From: Schleiferiaceae bacterium
Lineage (GTDB): Bacteria > Bacteroidota > Bacteroidia > Flavobacteriales > Schleiferiaceae
Direction: 5' to 3'
Length of the DNA: 9,330 nt
Assembly: GCA_025210575.1 (NCBI GenBank)
Contig: JAOARK010000274.1
Coordinates: forward strand, 1-9,330
Both the position numbers and the translations under genes were made by a program. Within the stretch, counting starts at the first letter, position 1. Each line of letters opens with the position of its first letter. This document shows, one piece after another, positions 1 through 4,987 of this stretch. The notes below the pieces were generated by a model. The model was not told the origin of the DNA. It made no database searches and saw nothing but the letters and a program-made list of their open reading frames with translations.

Positions 1-708
1 GACATGCGCATCGTTAACCCGAACTACAGGGTTGATCCAAACCTAAAGGATGAGAAGGGATTTAGCGCAGATATCGGTTTTCGAGGAACAGCGGGTAAAT
101 ATTTCAGTTTTGATGTTACCGGTTTTATGATCTATTACAACGATCGAATAGGTCAAGTTCTAAAAACAGATTCATTATTATTTAGTACGTATCGACTTAG
201 GACCAATGTTGCCGATTCAAGAAATATAGGAATTGAGGCTTATGCGGAGTTGAATATTCTTCCTATTCTGGGGTATCAAAAACAAAATCAAGCCCTGAAT
301 ATCTACACAACACTTTCTTTAATGGATGCATTCTATATGAACTCCAAAGAAGAAGCTTATCAAGGCAAAAAGGTAGAAATGGTTTCGCCAATCATCGCCA
401 GAATGGGAGTAACTTACAGATTGAGCAGGTTTACAACCGCTTTACAGTTTGCTTACACGCATCAGCATTATACTGATGCAACAAATGCCGAATTCAGCCC
501 TGATGCCGTAAGCGGATTAATTCCATCGTATTACGTGTTAGATTGGTCTTTGGATTATCAGTTTAAGAGATGGTTTTCCCTGTCAGCAGGAATAAACAAT
601 CTTACAGACAATATGTATTTCACCCGCAGAGCTGCTGGGTATCCTGGTCCAGGGATTCTTCCATCGGACGGAAGAAGTATTTATTTGACTTTACAGTTTA
701 AGATCTAA
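1..708 (+). CDS. TonB-dependent outer-membrane receptor, C-terminal part (FecA-like), 5' truncated
   Basis: Partial gene: the reading frame is open at base 1, so the first visible Met is internal and not the start. The 235 visible codons form the end of a TonB-dependent receptor beta-barrel, an outer-membrane protein that imports iron chelates or other large nutrients using energy from TonB-ExbBD. What shows this is the series of alternating polar/hydrophobic strands rich in Tyr and Phe, the late motif INNLTDNMYFTRR (about residues 197-209 counting from the Met at base 4), the GYPGPGILPSDGR loop just after it, and a last strand YLTLQFKI that serves as the barrel-assembly signal. The YFTRRxxGYPGPGI ending is what I associate with receptors annotated as Fe(3+)-dicitrate transporters (FecA type), but the substrate is an inference, since plug and TonB box lie outside the window. 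The final residue is Ile rather than the commoner Phe. The stop codon overlaps the stop of the convergent membrane-protein gene. Confidence 0.9.
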   Translation, partial: DMRIVNPNYRVDPNLKDEKGFSADIGFRGTAGKYFSFDVTGFMIYYNDRIGQVLKTDSLLFSTYRLRTNVADSRNIGIEAYAELNILPILGYQKQNQALNIYTTLSLMDAFYMNSKEEAYQGKKVEMVSPIIARMGVTYRLSRFTTALQFAYTHQHYTDATNAEFSPDAVSGLIPSYYVLDWSLDYQFKRWFSLSAGINNLTDNMYFTRRAAGYPGPGILPSDGRSIYLTLQFKI

Positions 709-1406
709 GCCGCTAAAGGTTTTACACCTTCGCCTTGTTTTGTGAAGGCCAATGTTGCCTTTAACATAGTCAACTCTCCAATGCAAATTACAATGTGCGC
801 AAGGTCTTTATGGTTAAAGAAATCATGGATGATCACCGGACCATTGAATATCGGTATGCAGAAAACTAGTACTCCAATGGCTATGATCATCAATTTGCTT
901 CCTGGGTTTTTACTTTTAGTGTAAGTGATAATATGGAATGGAAGTACTACCGCAATAATTCCCCAAACACTGTGAATCTCTACCCACATAAAGTTAATGG
1001 TAATAGCCGTTATTAAAGCGATAACCACAAACTCAATAATGTTAACCACCATTAGGGTATCTACTAGTTTTTCTTTCAATACACCGCGAGAATGGTCTAT
1101 GGCAGCACGCTCCATAAACATTACAGAAACCATACTTGCAAACCACCCCGGAATGCGCCAATAATCATTAAGAAGGTATAAGATCATATGACCGAAAAGA
1201 CCACCTATGAACGCGGCAATTCCCATAGTCAAGAAGTGATACTTCATGAATTTTTGTGCACTGTTCAGGTCCTTTCTTTTCTTTAAAGTAAAGAAGGCAT
1301 ATAAACATACTGCAGTGATCAAAAAGTCTGTTAACGAAGTAGTTACTTCTTGTATTCTAAATCCGAATACATAGATGTCGGGGTTGCCTATTTTAGATAC
1401 GTCCAT
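705..1406 (-). CDS. Seven-helix integral membrane protein of unknown function
   Basis: I do not recognise a characterised function. The 233-residue product is almost entirely hydrophobic helices; I count about seven, near residues 22-41, 57-79, 86-104, 115-139, 143-161, 171-190 and 202-221, with positive loops such as KKRKD (42-46) and TKSKNPGSK (163-171). There is no cleavable signal peptide. Several polar residues lie in or beside helices: His57 and His73 in helix 2, Glu99 in helix 3, His145 and His158 in helix 5, and an evenly spaced His194-x4-His199-x4-His204 ahead of and in the last helix, with Asp195 and Asp201 beside them. This arrangement recalls metal-dependent membrane hydrolases of the CREST group (alkaline ceramidases, PAQR proteins), but the family's motifs are not clearly matched, so this is only a suggestion. 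Similar uncharacterised proteins of this size occur in Bacteroidota. The gene converges on the TonB-receptor gene with overlapping stop codons, and its upstream region contains a 15-base inverted repeat. Confidence 0.85.
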   Translation of the reverse strand: MDVSKIGNPDIYVFGFRIQEVTTSLTDFLITAVCLYAFFTLKKRKDLNSAQKFMKYHFLTMGIAAFIGGLFGHMILYLLNDYWRIPGWFASMVSVMFMERAAIDHSRGVLKEKLVDTLMVVNIIEFVVIALITAITINFMWVEIHSVWGIIAVVLPFHIITYTKSKNPGSKLMIIAIGVLVFCIPIFNGPVIIHDFFNHKDLAHIVICIGELTMLKATLAFTKQGEGVKPLAA

Positions 1407-1433
1407 GAGGCGCGAAAATAATTATTGTGGTTA

Positions 1434-1448
1434 AAGTTCAAAGAACTT
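1434..1448. repeat. 15-base perfect inverted repeat upstream of the seven-helix protein gene
   Basis: AAGTTC-AAA-GAACTT has 6-base arms with a 3-base centre and lies 28 bases before the start codon of the seven-helix protein gene, in the 72-base gap behind the secreted-protein gene. The position would suit an operator for a dimeric regulator. A match of this size can arise by chance in AT-rich DNA, and I see no second copy in the window. No convincing TAnnTTTG box accompanies it, so the promoter of the downstream gene is not identified. Confidence 0.3.
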
Positions 1449-1478
1449 ATTTACAGCATTTTAGGGAGAGTGAAGCTC

Positions 1479-2150
1479 TTAATTAAGCTGTTGAATTTTT
1501 GTGGAAATGGAAGTTTTATTAGCTGAGCCTTTGGCCAAGATCTCTAGGTTGCTTTGATAAACCTCATAATTTTTGGTATTCTGATTGAGTTGAAAAATTA
1601 GAATGTAAGTCAACTCCTCAGCATTAACTCCATTGACTTTAAGGTTTTCGTTATTTTCAAAATGAATTTTTTCAAACCTTTGAGTTCGTTTGTTTAGGTA
1701 GATCTTACCGGTGCACTTTTCCAAATAAACATATGCACTAGGAAGGGTATTTTCATTGAAGTTGAATGATACAATATCGTAGTGTTGATCTCCTTGGAGT
1801 ACTTGAAAAGATGCCTCATCTATCTGCGCACCTTTAAATTCTTTGTCTGCGTTGTAAATCTTGTCGAATGCCTTAAGCTCTTTTTTTGATGGAGAATTCC
1901 CATTTATACTCTTAAGTTTCCAACGCTCGCCTATGCCCTTTTTATGATCGTAACTGAAACTTGTAACCTCATTATTTTGTAGGTCATTCGATTCGAAATT
2001 GTAATCGAAATTAGACGTTGCATCGCTAAAGAAATAGCTCAATGTTTGAGAGTTGATGCCATAAGAACCCAACATTTGATCAGCTTCAGGAGATTGACCT
2101 TTAGCAAAAAACGTAATGAACAATACTGCTGTAAGAATGCTCGCCTTCAT
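1479..2150 (-). CDS. Secreted (periplasmic) protein of unknown function with a GERW-type signature
   Basis: The 223-residue product starts with a typical signal peptide (MKASILTAVLFITFFAKG, probable cut before Gln19), so it should be exported to the periplasm; there is no lipobox cysteine. The mature part is predicted mainly beta-rich, with a charged middle. Residues 74-95 carry GERWKLKSINGNSPSKKEL followed by KAF. From memory this resembles a signature of the type GERWxLxSxxGxxPxxxExxxF found in uncharacterised exported proteins of several Gram-negative phyla; in those too a later segment describes a residue-rich beta sheet (here about 138-210). That comparison is recall, not a search result. 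A fold like the lipid-binding half-barrels of LolA/LolB is conceivable but unproven. The gene has its own promoter-like TAGTTTTG box 19 bases upstream and is separated from the cold-shock gene by an intrinsic terminator, so it is probably transcribed alone, possibly reading on into the seven-helix gene 72 bases downstream. Confidence 0.8.
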   Translation of the reverse strand: MKASILTAVLFITFFAKGQSPEADQMLGSYGINSQTLSYFFSDATSNFDYNFESNDLQNNEVTSFSYDHKKGIGERWKLKSINGNSPSKKELKAFDKIYNADKEFKGAQIDEASFQVLQGDQHYDIVSFNFNENTLPSAYVYLEKCTGKIYLNKRTQRFEKIHFENNENLKVNGVNAEELTYILIFQLNQNTKNYEVYQSNLEILAKGSANKTSISTKIQQLN

Positions 2151-2169
2151 TCGAGTGATAATTTGAAGC

Positions 2170-2177
2170 CAAAACTA
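2170..2177 (-). promoter_or_regulatory. Candidate Bacteroidota -7 box for the secreted-protein gene
   Basis: On the minus strand the sequence reads TAGTTTTG, an exact fit to the TAnnTTTG -7 element of Bacteroidota. It lies 19 bases ahead of the ATG, giving an expected leader of roughly 10-15 bases. There is no clear TTG at the -33 spacing (a TTTATG lies there), so the call rests on the -7 box and its position. Confidence 0.5.
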
Positions 2178-2217
2178 AACTTTTTACTTTTTTGGCATAA
2201 ACTCAATGATTATTCGC

Positions 2218-2244
2218 AAAAAAAAATCCCGCTTTAGCGGGATT
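2218..2244 (-). terminator. Intrinsic terminator of the cold-shock gene
   Basis: On the minus strand an 8-base perfect stem, AATCCCGC / GCGGGATT, encloses the loop TAAA and runs straight into a tract of Ts (nine As on the plus strand at 2218-2226, the first ones being part of the stem). It begins 27 bases after the stop codon of the cold-shock gene and is oriented to end that transcript. The plus-strand side has no T tract after the hairpin, so it is one-directional. It insulates the cold-shock gene from the secreted-protein gene downstream. Confidence 0.9.
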
Positions 2245-2271
2245 CAAGAAATAAAAAATCGATGTATAAAT

Positions 2272-2463
2272 TTAGATAACTCTAACGTTTATTGCATTTA
2301 ATCCTTTTTTTCCTTCTTTCAATTCAAACTCTACACGGTCACCTTCTTTAACCTCGTCTATAAGACCAGAGATGTGAACGAAGTGCTCTTTGTTTGAACC
2401 TTCTTCTGTAATGAAACCATAACCTTTAGAATCATTGAAGAATTTTACTGTACCGTTGCTCAT
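2272..2463 (-). CDS. Cold-shock-domain protein (CspA family)
   Basis: A 63-residue single cold-shock domain: a small five-stranded OB-fold beta barrel that binds single-stranded RNA and DNA and loosens RNA structure in the cytoplasm. The N-terminal NGTVKFFND (3-11), the RNP1-type motif KGYGFI (13-18) and the RNP2-type motif HFVHIS (27-32), followed by VKEGDRVEFEL, are all in place; the aromatic residues Phe8, Phe9, Tyr15, Phe17 and Phe28 supply the nucleic-acid face. The usual VFVH is EHFVH here. The reading frame stays open for 17 codons further upstream to an ATG at 2514, but I start at Met 2463 because the domain begins MSNGTVKFF in nearly all relatives and the TATCTTTG promoter box lies between the two ATGs, so a transcript from it could not include the upstream one. 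It is monocistronic, with its own promoter and terminator, and divergent from the flavin oxidoreductase. Confidence 0.95.
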   Translation of the reverse strand: MSNGTVKFFNDSKGYGFITEEGSNKEHFVHISGLIDEVKEGDRVEFELKEGKKGLNAINVRVI

Positions 2464-2484
2464 TGTAATAAAATAATAATTCTC

Positions 2485-2492
2485 CAAAGATA
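2485..2492 (-). promoter_or_regulatory. Bacteroidota -7 promoter box of the cold-shock gene
   Basis: The minus strand reads TATCTTTG, an exact TAnnTTTG element, 21 bases ahead of the ATG at 2463. The leader would be only about 15-18 bases. No clean TTG is present at the -33 distance; that position is partly occupied by the palindrome ATTCATGAAT (2513-2522). Confidence 0.65.
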
Positions 2493-2512
2493 GCTTTTTA
2501 CAAGTATGTTTC

Positions 2513-2522
2513 ATTCATGAAT
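2513..2522. repeat. 10-base palindrome in the divergent promoter region
   Basis: ATTCATGAAT is a perfect palindrome in the 112-base gap between the divergent cold-shock and flavin-oxidoreductase genes, at about the -33 position of the cold-shock promoter and 54 bases before the oxidoreductase start. It could be an operator seen by both genes. A 10-base palindrome is not rare enough in such DNA to be convincing alone. Confidence 0.2.
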
Positions 2523-2575
2523 TTCTTTTCTAAACTTTTTATTTTTAGGACTCTAATTCCCTTGAAAACAGTGGT

Positions 2576-3748
2576 ATGCAACAGTATAACTTTTATAAAT
2601 CAGCCGAGCTCGGAAGTTTAGTTCTTAAAAATAGATTCATAAAAGCAGCCACTTTTGAGGGAATGTACGATGATGGAATTCCAAATAAGAAGCTTGTAGA
2701 CTTTCATAGTTCAATGGCCAAAGGAGGGGTGGGGTTAACAACGATATCTTATGCTTCGGTATCTGCAAACGGTAGAACATTCAAAGACCAGATGTATGTG
2801 AATCCAGAATCTCTCGTTGGGTTGAGAAGAGTAGTTGAGGCCGTGCATGAAGTAGGAGGTAAAATTTCGATTCAACTTACCCATTGTGGTTATTTCTCTA
2901 AGAATACCAGAAATGGTGTCCCAATTGCACCCAGTCGAGTTTTAAATGAGTACGGCATGCTCTCGGGTTTACCATTTTCTAAAGCTATGAACGAAAGTGA
3001 TCTGGAAGAGACAAAAAAAGACTTTGTGTGGTCTGCCCAACAATTAAAACGAATTGGTTTTGACACTTTAGAACTTCACTTGGGCCATGGATACTTATTG
3101 AGTCAATTTCTAAGTCCCAAAACAAACAAACGAAAAGACCAGTATGGAGGGTCTTTAGAGAATCGGGCTCGATATCCATTGGAGGTATTTAGAGCAATTA
3201 AAGATGCCGTTGGAACAAATTTCCCAGTATTAGTGAAATTGAATTTAGAGGATGGCTTTAAGAAAGGTTTTAGTGTTGAAGATTGCATTGAGGTGTGTAA
3301 AAAACTAGAAAGTGCCAATTGCGATGGCGTAGTATTGAGTGGTGGCTTTACAAGTAAGAGTCCATTTTTTTTACTTCGAGGAGACGTCCCGCTAAAAGGG
3401 ATGGTTAAGAATGGAAGCAATTGGGCAGAGAAATTGACAATGGCATTATTTGGCCCGGCTATCATTAAAAAGTACAATTACAGTTCCAATTTCTTTCTAG
3501 AATTAGCAAAAAGAGTTAGACAACAAGTAAAATTACCTCTCGTGTATTTGGGAGGTGTGGATTCTAGGCAGGGTATTGAAGAAATCCAAAAAGCAGGATT
3601 TGATTTTGTAGCCATTGGAAGGGCTTTAATTCATGATCCAAATTTTCTACAAAAAATAGAGAACGGAGAAATATCTAAATCGGGTTGCACACACTGTAAT
3701 CAGTGTATTGTTGAAATGGATCGAGGTGGTGTTCGTTGCACTTTATAA
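2576..3748 (+). CDS. NADH:flavin oxidoreductase, old yellow enzyme family, with C-terminal Fe-S cysteine motif
   Basis: The 390-residue protein is a cytoplasmic FMN-binding TIM barrel of the old yellow enzyme / 2,4-dienoyl-CoA reductase group, which reduces activated C=C bonds. Visible landmarks are LKNRF near the start (17-21), QLTHCG (100-105), the substrate-binding pair and proton donor in HLGHGYLLSQFLSP (His168, His171, Tyr173), the hallmark YGGSLENRARY (190-200), VLVKLN in the barrel core, and the phosphate-binding YLGGVDS plus AIGRALIHDP (324-355). The end carries Cys371-x2-Cys374-x2-Cys377-x10-Cys388, which resembles the 4Fe-4S motif of FadH and trimethylamine dehydrogenase but with one residue fewer in the second and third gaps. 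The protein stops just after it, so the FAD/NAD(P)H half of FadH-like enzymes is missing and another electron donor is implied if the cluster is real. Substrate unknown. A TATTTTTA stretch at 2540-2547 is a possible but imperfect -7 box. No in-frame alternative start lies upstream before a stop. Confidence 0.93.
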   Translation: MQQYNFYKSAELGSLVLKNRFIKAATFEGMYDDGIPNKKLVDFHSSMAKGGVGLTTISYASVSANGRTFKDQMYVNPESLVGLRRVVEAVHEVGGKISIQLTHCGYFSKNTRNGVPIAPSRVLNEYGMLSGLPFSKAMNESDLEETKKDFVWSAQQLKRIGFDTLELHLGHGYLLSQFLSPKTNKRKDQYGGSLENRARYPLEVFRAIKDAVGTNFPVLVKLNLEDGFKKGFSVEDCIEVCKKLESANCDGVVLSGGFTSKSPFFLLRGDVPLKGMVKNGSNWAEKLTMALFGPAIIKKYNYSSNFFLELAKRVRQQVKLPLVYLGGVDSRQGIEEIQKAGFDFVAIGRALIHDPNFLQKIENGEISKSGCTHCNQCIVEMDRGGVRCTL

Positions 3749-3811
3749 TTTTTTTCAAAACGAGTAGGGGTATTTTGATTTTGGCTTGTCTTAGCTCAAA
3801 ACAACAACATT

Positions 3812-4984
3812 ATGAGACTCAGTTTTGCATTAAAGTGTACCGCAATTTTTTCGGCCATTTTTCTAAACAATCATATAAACGCGCAAAACGATACCGTGGT
3901 GGCACAATTTAGTGTGCTGCCCGGTTTAAGTACGAATGGAGATAGCGCAAGTAAGATCACAAATCATTTGTCTTTTAACCTCTTTGCTGGTTATAACGGA
4001 GGGGTGGAAGGCGCTGAGATTGCTGCCATAGCAAATATTAACAATTACAATGTAACGGGTCTCCAGATCGCAGGTATTTCTAATGTAAATAAAGCTGAAG
4101 CTACTGCGCTGCAGGTATCCGGAATTTTCAACTACACCGAAAAGGAATTTAAAGGATTTCAGGTATCCGGAATCTCGAACATGACTAAAAGTAGATTTGA
4201 AGGTTTGCAAGCCTCTGGTATTTTTAATCATACTCAAGAAATGATAGGTGCCCAAATTACTGGGATTACCGGAAACGCAAAAGACGTTACAGGGTTGCAA
4301 TTATCGGGCTTGGCGAGCAATGCTAGAAGGGTTAGAGGTTTGCAGGTGTCCGGTATTGTCAATCGTAGCTACAGAACACAAGGTATGCAATTAGCCGCTT
4401 TAGTCAATGTTACAGAACGTCTGGAAGGCGTTCAATTAGGGTTGATTAATTATTCAGGAAGTGGACATAGAGGTGTGCCTATCGGGTTTATCAGTATTGC
4501 TCGCAATGGTTACGCAGCAGTAGATTTTAGTTTTAATGAAATCATGCCACTGACTTTGGCGGTAAAGACGGGTGTAAATCCGTTTTACAATGTCTTTTTA
4601 GCCTCCTCAAATTTTGAAGAAGACAATTTACTCTGGACTGTTGGATATGGTTTGGGAAGCAGAATACTTGTGGGTAACGTATTGGCGCTTGAGTTTGAAC
4701 TTACCGCATCGCATTTAAGCAAAGAACAATTTACACAGGAGCTAAATGCATTAGGCCGCTTTAATTTTAACCTGGCTTTTGATATTGGTGGATTTATGGA
4801 AATGTATGTCGGGCCATCGGTGAATGCCTACTTTACTCAAGTATATAATCCTGATACCGATAAATTTGGGCACGACATTGCACCTGGTCAATTATTCTAT
4901 GAAGAAATTGTGTACGACTATGACAAACCCACTCTTATTCAAGCTTGGATTGGAGCACAAGTAGGGATGAGATTCTTTATTTAA
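3812..4984 (+). CDS. Exported repeat protein with ten GxQxSGIxN-type repeats (LA_2272 surface-repeat-like)
   Basis: The 390-residue product begins with a signal peptide (MRLSFALKCTAIFSAIFLNNHINA, probable cut before Gln25). Residues 67-220 are ten consecutive units starting with a G-x-Q-like triplet, consensus GLQxSGIxNxT followed by six or seven variable residues. The first four units are 16 residues long (starts 67, 83, 99, 115), the next six are 15 (131, 146, 161, 176, 191, 206). This resembles the repeat of proteins annotated as LA_2272-family surface-repeat proteins, first noted in Leptospira and common in Bacteroidota; function unknown. The C-terminal 150 residues have alternating aromatic/hydrophobic strands and end in VGMRFFI, as in outer-membrane beta-barrel or surface proteins. 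I infer an outer-membrane or surface location. The 63-base upstream gap holds only imperfect -7 boxes (TATTTTG at 3771, TGATTTTG at 3776). Cotranscription with the oxidoreductase cannot be excluded. Its stop lies 3 bases from the convergent mtaB stop. Confidence 0.85.
   Translation: MRLSFALKCTAIFSAIFLNNHINAQNDTVVAQFSVLPGLSTNGDSASKITNHLSFNLFAGYNGGVEGAEIAAIANINNYNVTGLQIAGISNVNKAEATALQVSGIFNYTEKEFKGFQVSGISNMTKSRFEGLQASGIFNHTQEMIGAQITGITGNAKDVTGLQLSGLASNARRVRGLQVSGIVNRSYRTQGMQLAALVNVTERLEGVQLGLINYSGSGHRGVPIGFISIARNGYAAVDFSFNEIMPLTLAVKTGVNPFYNVFLASSNFEEDNLLWTVGYGLGSRILVGNVLALEFELTASHLSKEQFTQELNALGRFNFNLAFDIGGFMEMYVGPSVNAYFTQVYNPDTDKFGHDIAPGQLFYEEIVYDYDKPTLIQAWIGAQVGMRFFI
4010..4471 (+). repeat. 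Coding tandem repeat, ten units of 48 or 45 bases
   Basis: This is the DNA behind residues 67-220 of the exported repeat protein. Four units of 48 bases are followed by six of 45. Similarity is clear in protein (Gly at position 1, Gln at 3, small residue at 5, Gly at 6, Ile or Leu at 7, Asn at 9) but weak in DNA; only short runs such as CAGGTATCCGGAAT recur (near 4112 and 4160). The divergence points to an old array kept by protein structure rather than recent DNA duplication. Confidence 0.85.
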
Positions 4985-4987
4985 CTA

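Noticed and set aside
716..730. Small hairpin AAGGT-TTTAC-ACCTT as a terminator for the receptor gene
   Set aside because: The stem is AT-rich and only 5 bases, no T tract follows, and it lies in the coding end of the opposing gene.
2046..2237. 63-codon plus-strand open frame between the secreted-protein gene and the terminator
   Set aside because: It lies antisense to a gene with a signal peptide, then runs through its promoter and into the cold-shock terminator hairpin, which no real gene would do.
2464..2514. In-frame N-terminal extension of the cold-shock protein to an ATG at 2514
   Set aside because: The extra 17 residues do not resemble the family, and the TATCTTTG promoter box (2485-2492) lies within the extension, so the message would begin after that ATG.
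3103..3477. 124-codon minus-strand open frame inside the flavin oxidoreductase gene
   Set aside because: It is a shadow of a gene with clear family motifs on the plus strand.
3749..3811. Promoter or terminator between the oxidoreductase and repeat-protein genes
   Set aside because: There is a T run after the stop but no stem before it, and the -7-like boxes TATTTTG and TGATTTTG are each imperfect, so neither element is called.
3926..4300. 124-codon open frame on the minus strand inside the repeat-protein gene
   Set aside because: It mirrors the repeats of the real gene, has no recognisable domain, and lacks any start signal.
4010..4471. Possible CRISPR-like or satellite DNA from the regular 45/48-base spacing
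   Set aside because: The spacing is a multiple of three inside one intact reading frame, and the units match at protein level only; there are no constant DNA repeats with unique spacers.
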